This document shows, piece by piece, positions 9,849 through 18,365 of a stretch of 64,000 nt of DNA. Numbering within the stretch: the stretch's first letter is position 1; every line of letters starts with the position of its first letter. The stretch spans positions 2,084,001 through 2,148,000 of the forward strand of contig NC_019903.1 of assembly GCF_000243135.2 (NCBI RefSeq). Reading direction: 5' to 3'. Origin of the DNA: Desulfitobacterium dichloroeliminans LMG P-21439 (GTDB lineage Bacteria > Bacillota > Desulfitobacteriia > Desulfitobacteriales > Desulfitobacteriaceae). Under the pieces are notes generated by a model, which ran no database searches, was not told the DNA's origin, and was given only the letters and a program-made list of their open reading frames with translations. The translations under genes were made by a program, and so were the position numbers.

Positions 9849-10697
9849 TTAAAGGTCAAGTTTAAGATAACTCACCAGATCCTGAGCACACGACAATGGA
9901 ACATCCACTTCGCCAATGGTTACCGGGCCGTTAAGGCCATGAAAATCGCTCCCCCCCGTTGTGAATAGGGCTTTGCTCTTCGCTAATTTCTCATAGTGAT
10001 CGATTAAGGTCTCGCGCTGATCCCAGTAGCCATAATATACTTCCAACCCGATAGGGCGATAGGACAATAGCTCCCCCACTAGCTCTTGGTTTCCTATGAG
10101 ACCAGGATGCGCCAACACTGGTACCCCGCCGCACGCGTAGATCAATTGAACCGCTTCTTCAAAGGAATGCTCTAAAAAAGGCAGATAGGCAACCCCGTAT
10201 GGCTGAAATAATTTAGCAATACTGGGCCACTGGATCGTCCCATTTTCATGATCATGCAGAGCTCTCATAATATGGCTTTTGCTGACAGCTCCCTCTGGAT
10301 TGGCAATCCTTTCTACTTCTGACCATTTTAATGTATATCCATCTCGCTGAAGACGCTTGACCATGTCATAAGCTAAAGCCGTGCGCTGCTCGCGAAGTTC
10401 TTTGAGGCGCGACTGTAGATCAGAATGCAAGAAACCTGCAAAGTTAAAGTAGCCCAGCAAATGAACCTCTTGCCCCTTATACGCTGTAACCAGTTCAACC
10501 CCCGGAATAATTTTTATATTGTACTCGCGGCTTAAGGCGATGGCTTCTTGGACCCCATTAGTCGTTTCGTGATCGGTCAAAGCTAAAATACGTACTTCAC
10601 GCTCGAAGGCCTCGCGGATTACGTCTTTTACTAAAAGAGATCCATCGGATTCCCTAGTATGAATATGCAGATCGATTTGCGTATGGCCCACCTCCAC
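9849..10697 (-). CDS. PHP-domain phosphoesterase (TrpH/RNase AM type)
   Basis: 282 residues. DLHIHTRESDGS supplies the first metal ligands of the PHP superfamily, LALTDHETTNGV the second set, GVELVTAY the glutamate, PVLAHPG the later histidine and GGSDFHG the C-terminal Asp-His pair, so all canonical metal positions are present. Relatives hydrolyse 3',5'-nucleoside bisphosphates or trim RNA 5' ends. The GTG at 10697 is used; a second GTG six bases later is equally plausible. An ISLre2 element is inserted 97 bp upstream. Confidence 0.85.
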   Translation of the reverse strand: MEVGHTQIDLHIHTRESDGSLLVKDVIREAFEREVRILALTDHETTNGVQEAIALSREYNIKIIPGVELVTAYKGQEVHLLGYFNFAGFLHSDLQSRLKELREQRTALAYDMVKRLQRDGYTLKWSEVERIANPEGAVSKSHIMRALHDHENGTIQWPSIAKLFQPYGVAYLPFLEHSFEEAVQLIYACGGVPVLAHPGLIGNQELVGELLSYRPIGLEVYYGYWDQRETLIDHYEKLAKSKALFTTGGSDFHGLNGPVTIGEVDVPLSCAQDLVSYLKLDL

Positions 10698-10836
10698 TAC
10701 TTTCCACCACTAAACATAGTCTTTCTTTTTTAGTAAGCAAAATCCTGCTTTTTATAAACAATGGATATCGCCAGTTTTTATTTACTTTTCTTTAGTTAGA
10801 GTAAAATTATCGTGGGCAAAAGAGCAAAAAATTTAG

Positions 10837-10859
10837 GAAGAGCTAAAAAACTCTTCCCA
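10837..10859 (+). repeat. Hairpin near the left end of ISLre2 copy 1
   Basis: GGAAGAG and CTCTTCC arms around an A-rich loop in the untranslated left end. The same hairpin is present in copy 2 near 28496-28518. It may limit read-in transcription or be part of the transposase leader (inference). Confidence 0.6.
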
Positions 10860-10920
10860 AAATCACGAATTTCCTGTAGTTTGGTAGTTGCTAAAGCCAC
10901 AAAATACAGGGGTGCGTGAC

Positions 10921-12387
10921 ATGAATAGTTTAACCAAAGAAAAGATAACATTCAAGGATATTGAGAGAGATTTTTACAAAATAGGTTGTGAAGTTGCGAA
11001 ACTGCTCCTCCAAAAGTTTCTGGAAGAAATGGATACAGAGCTTGCAGAGAGCAGGGATAAAGCAGTTCTAAGACATAGAGGCAAAAAGTCAACCTCAATG
11101 AAGACCCTGATGGGAGAAGTATCAGTCGATCGAGCAATATATAGGAAAGCCAAAGACGATGGTAGTCAAGAGTATGTTTATCTTTTGGATGAGGCTCTGA
11201 GATTGGAAACAATGGGCTTTATGTCTCCTAATCTCGTAGAGAAGATTTTAGAATACAGTTGTGCAATGTCCTACCGAGAAGTAGCACAAGCGGTTTCAAC
11301 CTTAACGAATCAAACCATCAGCCACCAAGGAGTATGGAACATCGTGCAAGCTGTGGGAGAGAAACAAATTGAAGCAGAAAAGGCACTAGTGGACTCCTTT
11401 AAGAAAAATGAATTAAGCGGGAGTAAAGACGTTCCCATTCTCTTTGAGGAAGCGGATGGCCTGTGGTTATCTATGCAGGGAAAGAGCAGAGAAAAAGGGA
11501 GCTCCAAAGGCAGAAAAGAGCTTAAGATTAGTGTTACTTATGAGGGTTGGAAGCCAAGATATCCGTCATCTAAAGAGTACGAAACCGTGGGCAAAATGGC
11601 TTTTGCAGGTTACATGAAATCGGAAGAGATGAAAGAACTAAGAGACGCATCAATATCTCAGAATTACAATGTAGATGAAATTATCTATCGAGTCCTAAAT
11701 GGTGATGGAGCATCATGGATAAGACGAGATCATGATCAAGAAACAGATAAATTTCAGCTCGATCCCTTTCATCTTGCTCAAGCAGTCACTAGAAATGTAT
11801 CAGACAAAAAGGCTAGAAGACCCATCCTAAAATGGCTTAAGGCTGGGGAATTTGGAAAGGTATTCGAAAAGATTGAGCAGCTCAAGCATGAAAGCGGCGG
11901 AGTGGCCAAAGAGATAGAAAAACTTGGTAGACTAGAAAGCTACATAAGAAGCAATATTGACGGGATAGTACCCTATAAGGACAGAGAAGATATGACGTTA
12001 CCCAAAGCCCCTGAGGGCTTAGAATACAGGAATTTAGGCACGATGGAAAGGCAAGTGAGGGTATTCGCTTCCCGCATGAAAGGGGCAAGAAGCTGGAGCG
12101 AAAAAGGAGCAACCCATCTCTCCAAAATAATCGCTTTAAAAATGGGAAAAGGCTTCAAGGAAAAGATAGCAGCCCTAGTTTCAGGAAAGCTCCCGGACCG
12201 GTTGACTGAGAGATTCGTAGAAACCATAACGAACAGCAAAAGCGGACTAAAGAAGGCCGTAAAGAAATCAATATACCCGGTACATAGAGGAGAGTTGCCC
12301 TACACAAACTGCTCAGTAACAAACGGCAGGAAAGTCATTCGCAATATGTTCAATCTCAAAACATTTAGCGAGATGATCTACCGGTAA
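10921..12387 (+). CDS. ISLre2-family transposase (UPF0236), copy 1
   Basis: 488 residues, intact. The N-terminal third contains the zinc-free UPF0236 pattern with RHRGKKSTS and DRAIYRK; the middle contains LFEEADGLWLSMQGK and NGDGASWIRRD, the acidic stretches expected of a DD(E)-type catalytic core; the C-terminus is basic and ends VIRNMFNLKTFSEM. The ATG at 10921 follows AGGGG and matches the start position in copy 2; the frame extends to 10888, but that part is not shared in copy 2. It moves the surrounding element by cut-and-paste or replicative transposition; the mechanism of this family is not settled. Confidence 0.93.
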   Translation: MNSLTKEKITFKDIERDFYKIGCEVAKLLLQKFLEEMDTELAESRDKAVLRHRGKKSTSMKTLMGEVSVDRAIYRKAKDDGSQEYVYLLDEALRLETMGFMSPNLVEKILEYSCAMSYREVAQAVSTLTNQTISHQGVWNIVQAVGEKQIEAEKALVDSFKKNELSGSKDVPILFEEADGLWLSMQGKSREKGSSKGRKELKISVTYEGWKPRYPSSKEYETVGKMAFAGYMKSEEMKELRDASISQNYNVDEIIYRVLNGDGASWIRRDHDQETDKFQLDPFHLAQAVTRNVSDKKARRPILKWLKAGEFGKVFEKIEQLKHESGGVAKEIEKLGRLESYIRSNIDGIVPYKDREDMTLPKAPEGLEYRNLGTMERQVRVFASRMKGARSWSEKGATHLSKIIALKMGKGFKEKIAALVSGKLPDRLTERFVETITNSKSGLKKAVKKSIYPVHRGELPYTNCSVTNGRKVIRNMFNLKTFSEMIYR

Positions 12388-12412
12388 GGTTTAACCAAAA
12401 GACCCCAGATCA

Positions 12413-12544
12413 AGACTTGACATGGGGGCGGCTGATGCTACCCTAAATCAGGGGGATGGGGCCTACCCCAAAGGAATACATCTTGTGAGCCCCATGCCTT
12501 GACCCATGGAAGCATCCGCCGTTGGGTCCCATGTCAAGTCTACC
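12413..12544 (+). repeat. Large dyad in the non-coding right end of ISLre2 copy 1
   Basis: GACTTGACATGGG near 12414 pairs perfectly with CCCATGTCAAGTC near 12540, and inner segments GCGGCTGATGCT and AGCATCCGCCG extend the stem. Further G-rich and C-rich blocks lie in the loop. The structure is conserved at 30073-30204 in copy 2. It may be a structured RNA or a DNA structure used by the transposase. Confidence 0.75.
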
Positions 12545-12657
12545 CCAGAGTTGAACTGCATCTGGAAGCAAAAGGGATTTTATTACGTATCTACACAACT
12601 ACGAGGAATAGAATTTTTGCCCACGTCTACTTGACACCAACTTTTCTTTAGTTTTAG

Positions 12658-12686
12658 TTGACACTTTCTTCGCCTTGAAGTATAAT
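12658..12686 (+). promoter_or_regulatory. Sigma-A-type promoter of tRNA-Trp
   Basis: TTGACA at 12658-12663 and TATAAT at 12681-12686 with an exact 17-bp spacer. The mature tRNA begins about 26 bp after the -10. The ISLre2 copy ends 16 bp before the -35, leaving the promoter intact. Confidence 0.9.
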
Positions 12687-12712
12687 TTCATTTGTCGTCA
12701 GTATTGATCTGT

Positions 12713-12786
12713 AGGGGATTAGTTTAATGGTAGAACAGCGGTCTCCAAAACCGTTAGTGTGGGTTCAACTCCTGCATCCCCTGCCA
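12713..12786 (+). tRNA. tRNA-Trp (CCA)
   Basis: 74-nt cloverleaf with acceptor pairs AGGGGAT and ATCCCCT, discriminator G, and CCA encoded at the 3' end. The anticodon loop CTCCAAA places CCA at positions 34-36. The T arm contains GTTCAAC. It has its own promoter and terminator and is transcribed alone. Confidence 0.95.
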
Positions 12787-12812
12787 AAATTTTTATAATT
12801 TGCCTTGAGTTT

Positions 12813-12842
12813 TTAAGTCGGTGATTTTTACCGACTTTTTTG
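12813..12842 (+). terminator. Terminator of tRNA-Trp
   Basis: AAGTCGGT and ACCGACTT around a T-rich loop, followed by a run of T. Confidence 0.88.
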
Positions 12843-12895
12843 TTTGCCATCGAATGCCCTACCCTTTGCGTCATTATTTAAGCTTGAGAATAAAC

Positions 12896-12932
12896 TATAA
12901 AAGCTCTCACCGATCGGTTGAGAGCTTTTATA
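12896..12932. terminator. Symmetrical terminator after the 41-residue gene
   Basis: AAAAGCTCTCA and TGAGAGCTTTT arms around CCGATCGGT. It has A and T flanks on both sides so could act on both strands; it mainly serves the minus-strand small gene ending at 12966. Confidence 0.8.
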
Positions 12933-12965
12933 AATCATAACATAGATACGACCTAAGCAGACCCC

Positions 12966-13091
12966 TTAGGGCCAATACAAGTCCTTGAATCCTTCCATAT
13001 CTTCTTTGATAGCATCGCCGCGTCGATGCTGCTTCTTGTCCGGGTCAGACTTCTTCTTAGGGTCTCTACCCTTGGAACTGAAAAACCCCAT
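12966..13091 (-). CDS. Small charged protein of unknown function (41 aa)
   Basis: A 41-residue frame from ATG 13091 to a TAA at 12966, with GGAGG 8 nt upstream and a strong terminator downstream. It starts MGFFSSKGRDPKKK, is rich in Lys and Asp, and ends with an aromatic tail GFKDLYWP. No domain is recognised. The expression signals and isolation from other frames support a real gene. It lies between tRNA-Trp and the PAS/AAA+ regulator and is too short for most gene callers. Confidence 0.7.
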   Translation of the reverse strand: MGFFSSKGRDPKKKSDPDKKQHRRGDAIKEDMEGFKDLYWP

Positions 13092-13153
13092 GGAAAATCC
13101 CTCCTTTTTTATCTATAGGATAAGCGATTTTCCACAAAAGCATACTCATTAAT

Positions 13154-14539
13154 TCAAGCATTATCTTCTAAAGTTTTCAACTTATTATAGAGAGTAGCTA
13201 AAGAAATCTTCAAAACTCCAGCAGCTCGTTTTTTCCCTTCCACGGAATTACCGTAACGTTCTAAGGCCAGACGAATCATTTTTTTCTCTAATTGATCAAG
13301 AGCCATCGGCTCACGAAAGTGAATTTCCTCGGTCTTATTCACAACCTCAATCAAACTCGCAAAATCCTTAATATTGAGCATATCTCCTTCTACAGAATCC
13401 ATCGCCATTTCTATCACATTTTTTAACTCGCGGATATTTCCCGGCCAATGATAGTCTAGCAAAAGCTGCTCTGCTTGAGTTGTTATACCAATGACATTCT
13501 TACCCAGTTTCCGATTCGCCTTATAGATAAAATTCTGAGCATAAGTCAGAGCATCTTCCTTATGCTTCCTTAAGGGAGGGATGGGGATATCAACCCCGTT
13601 GAGTAGATGATATAAATCCTCTGAGAATTCACCATTCTCTACCATATGCTTTAAGTCACGGTTCGTTGCTGAGATAATTCGGACATCGAGTTCAATGGTT
13701 CGTAATCCATTAAGCGGTTGGAATTTCTTTTTTTGGAGGATATTAAGCAATTTATTCTGCATATGTTCATTAAGCAAACCAATTTCGTCAAGAAAAAGAG
13801 TTCCGCCACTGGCACACTCCAGTTTACCTAACTTCTGATCACTACTATTTCCTTGGCTGTTCTTTTCATAACCAAGGAGTGCACTTTCTAAAAGGCTTTC
13901 GGGAAGATCTGCACAATCAATTTTCATAAAAGGATTGTGGCTTAGTAAACTGCCACTATGGATAGCATGGGCAAAAAGCTCCTTCCCTGAACCACTTTCC
14001 CCTCTAATCATCACGGGGGTATTGGTTTCGGCGGCACGGCGAGCTTTATTGCGTACAAACACAAAATCGGGATGACTACCCAAAATATCATCGAAGCTAT
14101 AAATACTGGGCGCCATTTGATTGATCCGATTTGATAGGACTTGAATTCTTTGTTTATAAACTTCAAGCTCATCACTCAGCTTGGAGGCGTCGGTTAGAGG
14201 CTTGAAAACCACTAAGCCGGCCTCAATATTTCCCTCGATAATAATAGGATAGGCGTTGGCAATCACATTTGTAGCGCATTCTTCAATAGTCGAACGATGA
14301 GCATAGATGGGCTCGTGTGTTCTCAATACTCTTGCTAAGGCACCTTCCGGCGAGAGTTCAAAGATGTTCTTGCCGATCCTTTCATGAGGTGATATGCCTG
14401 TCAAACGACTAAAATAGGGGTTGACATATTGTATGGTACCATCTTTTCCTGCAACCTCAATGCCTTCTTGAATTGAATTATAAAGTACATGTAATTCCTC
14501 TTCAATCCGTAGGCTGTCTCTCATCTCCACCCGTCTCAA
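13154..14539 (-). CDS. PAS / sigma-54-interaction-like AAA+ / Fis-type regulator, degenerate
   Basis: 461 residues: PAS sensor (about 15-115), AAA+ domain (150-390) and a C-terminal Fis-type helix-turn-helix (415-461). Walker A GESGSGKE and Walker B GGTLFLDEIG are intact. The GAFTGA loop that touches sigma-54 is gone: after GYEK the sequence reads NSQGNSSDQK. The usual REDLYYRLNV, which supplies arginine-finger residues, is replaced by SEDLYHLLNG. The protein therefore probably does not activate sigma-54 promoters by the usual mechanism and may be a repressor or a sigma-70-type regulator, as known for TyrR-like relatives. TTG start at 14539 with GGAGGG 6 nt upstream. The ligand of the PAS domain is unknown. 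Confidence 0.88.
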   Translation of the reverse strand: MRRVEMRDSLRIEEELHVLYNSIQEGIEVAGKDGTIQYVNPYFSRLTGISPHERIGKNIFELSPEGALARVLRTHEPIYAHRSTIEECATNVIANAYPIIIEGNIEAGLVVFKPLTDASKLSDELEVYKQRIQVLSNRINQMAPSIYSFDDILGSHPDFVFVRNKARRAAETNTPVMIRGESGSGKELFAHAIHSGSLLSHNPFMKIDCADLPESLLESALLGYEKNSQGNSSDQKLGKLECASGGTLFLDEIGLLNEHMQNKLLNILQKKKFQPLNGLRTIELDVRIISATNRDLKHMVENGEFSEDLYHLLNGVDIPIPPLRKHKEDALTYAQNFIYKANRKLGKNVIGITTQAEQLLLDYHWPGNIRELKNVIEMAMDSVEGDMLNIKDFASLIEVVNKTEEIHFREPMALDQLEKKMIRLALERYGNSVEGKKRAAGVLKISLATLYNKLKTLEDNA

Positions 14540-14749
14540 TTTGAGCCCTCCACTCTTCTACCTCTTATAATATTTATAATATATCTAATAATTTGAATAT
14601 TCAACGCATTAAGCGAATCCCCTTCTGGAACTGAATCATTTATTTAATTATATTTATTTTATGATTCTTATTTAACGGTACTAAGTGCCTCTGCACAGAA
14701 TTCTGAACAGTAAATGTATAATGTATTGTGTATGCTTTCCATCAAAATT

Positions 14750-14783
14750 CAAGAAACAGCCAGGGTGAACTGACTGTTTCTAT
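14750..14783 (-). terminator. Terminator after the EF-G paralogue
   Basis: GAAACAG and CTGTTTC arms with inner CAG/CTG pairing, then a moderately T-rich minus-strand tail, about 50 nt after the stop at 14831. The rest of 14540-14750 is AT-rich and shows no gene. Confidence 0.65.
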
Positions 14784-14830
14784 CATAAATTTCAAATTCC
14801 TAAAGCTGATGATTTACTATGCTCGTCTCT

Positions 14831-16852
14831 TTAATTGCCTTGAGCTGCTTTCAATTCGTTGATTATTCCTTCGCTTATGCGGGAGGGCACCTCATCATAT
14901 TTTAGAAAGCGAATATCAAAGCTTCCACGACCCTGGGTCATTGATTTGAGATCGATGGCATAACGCATCATTTCGGACTGCGGGACATGGGCTTTAATCA
15001 CTTGGAATTTGCCATCAGCATCCATTCCCAAAACTCTACCCCTTTTGCCATTGATGTCTCCGATGACATCACCCATATAAGCCTCCGGCACCCGGACCTC
15101 GACCTCGACAATCGGTTCTAACAAGGTAGGAGTAGCCATCTCAGCTCCTTTGCGGAAGGCAATGATGGAGGCCAGCTTGAAGGCCATTTCCGAAGAATCC
15201 ACACTATGATAAGAGCCATCGGTCAGAGTAGCCTTAAATCCTGTGACAGGATATCCAGCCAATACACCTTCCAGCATAGCTTCACGGATTCCTTTCTCGA
15301 CGGCCGGAAAGTATTGTCTAGGTACAGCCCCGCCGAAAACTTCTTCAGAGAAGACAAACTCATCATCTGTTATCGGTTCAAGATTGAGCCAGACATGACC
15401 ATATTGTCCATGGCCGCCGCTCTGCTTTTTATGCTTACCTTCCACTTTCACGGATTTTCTAATGGTTTCCCGATAGGGAACGCGAGGAACTTTCATCTCG
15501 ACACCCACCCCGAACTTCCGTTGGAGCTTTTCCATGAGGATTTCCACATGCATCTCACCCATACCGTAAAGAATCAGCTCTTTAGTTTCAATATTTTTTT
15601 CTACCCGCATGGTGGGGTCTTCTTCAGTTAAGCGGACCAGAGCATTGCCCAGTTTATCCTCATCACCCTTGCTCTTAGGCGCGATCGCAACAGGTAAACG
15701 GGGGATTGAAAAATCAATACCTTTCAATTGAACAGGATCATCTTTGGAACAAAGGGTATCCCCTGTGGCAGCGTCTTGGAGTTTAGCTATAACAGCAATA
15801 TCTCCGGCGGGTATGGATTGAACAGGATCCTGATTTTTACCCCGTAGTATAAAAGGAGTACTAATTTTTTCTTCTTTTTCCTTCAGAGTATTGTAGACTA
15901 AGCTGTCAGCCTGAATCTTTCCTCCATAGACTCGAACAAAGCTCATTTTGCCAACATAAGGGTCTGCCAAGGTTTTGAAGACAAGAGCGCTTCGTTCTTC
16001 TCTCACCTGAGGACCCGGTGCATATTGGACAAAAAAATCAAGCAAATTTCCAGTCCCTATATTTTTCAGAGCTGAGCCCGCGAGGACTGGCACAATTAAA
16101 TTTTGTTCGAGAGCACTTTTTAAGGCTTGGCGAAGATCCTCATTGCTTAGAACTTCACCATCTAGGTATTTGGTCAATATATCGTCATCAGCTTCAGCCA
16201 CAGCTTCTGCCAATATTTCTCGATATTCTTCCGCCACAGAAGCATATTCTGATGGGATATCCTTCAAAGTATATTTCCCACTGGCGTCATTTTCATAGAC
16301 GTAAGCCTTCTGTTCTAGAATATCAACTACTCCTTGGAAATCGTTTTCAAGACCCAAGGGGATATGCAAGGGCACAAATCGCGTATTCGGAAAAGACTCT
16401 TTCAATTGTTCAATTGTTTTACTAAAGCTGGCGTTTTCCCGCTCTAGCTTATTAATAAAAATAACGCGAGGCAATTTCTGCTCTTCCATCAAGTCAAGTA
16501 TAAGCTCAGCTTGTACCTCTAGACCTGATACGCCACACAGAACAACAACCCCGCTCTCTGCCACTCTCAGGGCAGACTTGACCTCTCCAAAAAAATCAGA
16601 ATATCCTGGAGTATCAAGGATATTAATTTTAAAATCTTGCCATTCTACAGGAATAAGACTCGTGCTGATAGACACCTTGTGTTTAATTTCTTCCGGCAAA
16701 GAATCCGACATAGTATTCCCTTCAGGCACTTTCCCCATCCGGGTAGTAGCGCCTGAGCTGAAGAGACAAGCTTCCGACAATGACGTCTTCCCTGCCCCCC
16801 CATGCCCTACTAGGCATATGTTGCGTAGATTCATAGTGTCATAGGTCTTCAA
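14831..16852 (-). CDS. Elongation factor G-like GTPase (EF-G2 type)
   Basis: 673 residues with the full EF-G order: G domain, domain II (about 290-380), and domains III-V including the domain IV region GQYGHVWLNLEP. G1 is GHGGAGKTS. G3 is DTPGYSDF, with Tyr in place of the catalytic His of DTPGHVDF. G4 is NKLERE instead of NKxD. The first change is typical of EF-G paralogues that are not the main translocase; the second is unusual and could alter guanine recognition. It is not in a str operon: isoaspartyl dipeptidase lies immediately upstream, 25 nt away. A role in translation stress or ribosome recycling is inference. Confidence 0.88.
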   Translation of the reverse strand: MKTYDTMNLRNICLVGHGGAGKTSLSEACLFSSGATTRMGKVPEGNTMSDSLPEEIKHKVSISTSLIPVEWQDFKINILDTPGYSDFFGEVKSALRVAESGVVVLCGVSGLEVQAELILDLMEEQKLPRVIFINKLERENASFSKTIEQLKESFPNTRFVPLHIPLGLENDFQGVVDILEQKAYVYENDASGKYTLKDIPSEYASVAEEYREILAEAVAEADDDILTKYLDGEVLSNEDLRQALKSALEQNLIVPVLAGSALKNIGTGNLLDFFVQYAPGPQVREERSALVFKTLADPYVGKMSFVRVYGGKIQADSLVYNTLKEKEEKISTPFILRGKNQDPVQSIPAGDIAVIAKLQDAATGDTLCSKDDPVQLKGIDFSIPRLPVAIAPKSKGDEDKLGNALVRLTEEDPTMRVEKNIETKELILYGMGEMHVEILMEKLQRKFGVGVEMKVPRVPYRETIRKSVKVEGKHKKQSGGHGQYGHVWLNLEPITDDEFVFSEEVFGGAVPRQYFPAVEKGIREAMLEGVLAGYPVTGFKATLTDGSYHSVDSSEMAFKLASIIAFRKGAEMATPTLLEPIVEVEVRVPEAYMGDVIGDINGKRGRVLGMDADGKFQVIKAHVPQSEMMRYAIDLKSMTQGRGSFDIRFLKYDEVPSRISEGIINELKAAQGN

Positions 16853-16877
16853 GACAAATCAACCTCCTTAATGTGTA

Positions 16878-18098
16878 TTAGAAAGGATCTTTACCTTTGA
16901 CTAATCGTGGAGTTTCTACAGTCTGAAGATGACTCGCCAATGATGTCTCAAACATCCCAAAAACAACAGGCATACGGTCACGAATCATTAATTTACCCCT
17001 AGCCCAAACCTTATCAATCCTAAGATCATCGGTCAAAGCAACTAAATCACCATCATAGCCTTGCCGAATCATGCCTTTTCCTTTTAAATGCAGAATACGG
17101 GCAGGGTTGGTAGTAATCGTTGGTAAAACTGTTTCTAGGGGTATCTTATACTGAACTATGGCCTCTCGAACATCGCGCCAAAGAACATGAACCGAACCAA
17201 TTCCCATCCCGACTAAGGCGCCAGCCTCATTATACTGAGGTAAGCTACCATTTCCATCGGAAGTGACGGTTACACGGTCATTTAATAATCCTTGTTCATA
17301 GAGGGTATTTAAAACGAAGGGAACTCGTAAATGGGGTTCAAAATCGTCGCAACCTGCTGTTAGATCAATTGTGCCACCCGCTATTAGAAACTCTACACCT
17401 TCCTCTAAGAGCTTTTCCTTTCGATTGATATGTGTTGGCATGAATTGGGTAATAGGAATTTCAGTTTCCGCCACAATTCTCCTGATGGGGGATAAACCTC
17501 TTTTACCTTCACCTAGATGGATATGAACAATTCCCGCTTTGTGTCCTAGCATCCCTCCTACACGAGCTCCTGCAGCAAGGCGTTCCAGCTCGGAAATCTG
17601 GGGTTGGGCTGAGCGATGGTCAGAGATAGCAATCTCACCCGCCCCAATGACTTTATCGATTAAGACTAGGTCCTTACTGAGATTATCAAAAAGCATGCGA
17701 TCTGCTTGATATCCTCCGCTATAGACATAGCACGTTAATCCTTCTTCTTCAAGGGCATTAGCTTTAACTAAAAGTCCTTCCATAGAACGGGATAAAGAAT
17801 CCGTCCCTAAGCAACCTACTACTGTGGTGATCCCAGCTCGAGTTAGCTGTGAGAGTTGGACCTCCGGTGTCCTTGAACTGGGTCCCGCTTCTCCACCACC
17901 ACCACAAATATGGACATGAGCATCGATAAAACCCGGCACAAGGTACTTCCCATCCAGATCATAGACTTGACCCTTGATGTAGGAAGGAAGAGATAAATCG
18001 TTACCTAGGGCAGCAATGTGGTTTCCCACAATAAGAAGATCATGTTCCTCAAGTGGTTCCGGTGCAAATATTTTAGCATTCTTGATTAAGCTCCACAC
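16878..18098 (-). CDS. iadA: Isoaspartyl dipeptidase (beta-aspartyl peptidase)
   Basis: 406 residues of the amidohydrolase superfamily. GFIDAHVHICGGGGEAG is the IadA-specific form of the first metal motif, with HxH ligands. AISDHRSAQP, HKAGIVHIHLGEG and VTSDGNGSLPQ carry later metal and substrate residues. The enzyme hydrolyses beta-aspartyl dipeptides that arise from spontaneous isoaspartate formation in proteins, in the cytosol. GTG start at 18098 with GGGAGGGG 8 nt upstream. It precedes the EF-G paralogue by 25 nt and is probably co-transcribed. Confidence 0.9.
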   Translation of the reverse strand: MWSLIKNAKIFAPEPLEEHDLLIVGNHIAALGNDLSLPSYIKGQVYDLDGKYLVPGFIDAHVHICGGGGEAGPSSRTPEVQLSQLTRAGITTVVGCLGTDSLSRSMEGLLVKANALEEEGLTCYVYSGGYQADRMLFDNLSKDLVLIDKVIGAGEIAISDHRSAQPQISELERLAAGARVGGMLGHKAGIVHIHLGEGKRGLSPIRRIVAETEIPITQFMPTHINRKEKLLEEGVEFLIAGGTIDLTAGCDDFEPHLRVPFVLNTLYEQGLLNDRVTVTSDGNGSLPQYNEAGALVGMGIGSVHVLWRDVREAIVQYKIPLETVLPTITTNPARILHLKGKGMIRQGYDGDLVALTDDLRIDKVWARGKLMIRDRMPVVFGMFETSLASHLQTVETPRLVKGKDPF

Positions 18099-18365
18099 AG
18101 GTAACCCCTCCCTTTATGGGAAGTAGAATGCTCAATCTCCTCAATCTTATTCTAATTAGTTAGAAAGTTTGAGCAAATCAGCAATAGTAGAGTATTTCTC
18201 CACTAAAGATAAAAATCCTTTCTTATTACCCATTGCACTTGAAAATCATTAATTTTCTAACACCTAGGACATCCTTTCAGACAATCTTTCATAAAATTGT
18301 CATTTCTTTCCTTCCTTAGGCATAAAGTTATTCTGGATATGTGGGACTTGGGGGTTGGGGGAAGG

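Larger units (their letters stand above)
10795..12641 (+). mobile_element. ISLre2-family insertion sequence, copy 1 (complete)
   Basis: 1847 bp, bounded by imperfect inverted ends that begin GTTAGAGT on the left and GTTGGTGT on the right (reverse complement), and which both reach the shared block CGTGGGCAAAA. A perfect 9-bp direct repeat TTTTCTTTA flanks it at 10786-10794 and 12642-12650, as expected for a target-site duplication. It encodes one intact transposase. A second copy of nearly identical length lies at 28454-30301 in the same orientation with a different 9-bp duplication. Family assignment comes from the transposase. Confidence 0.92.
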
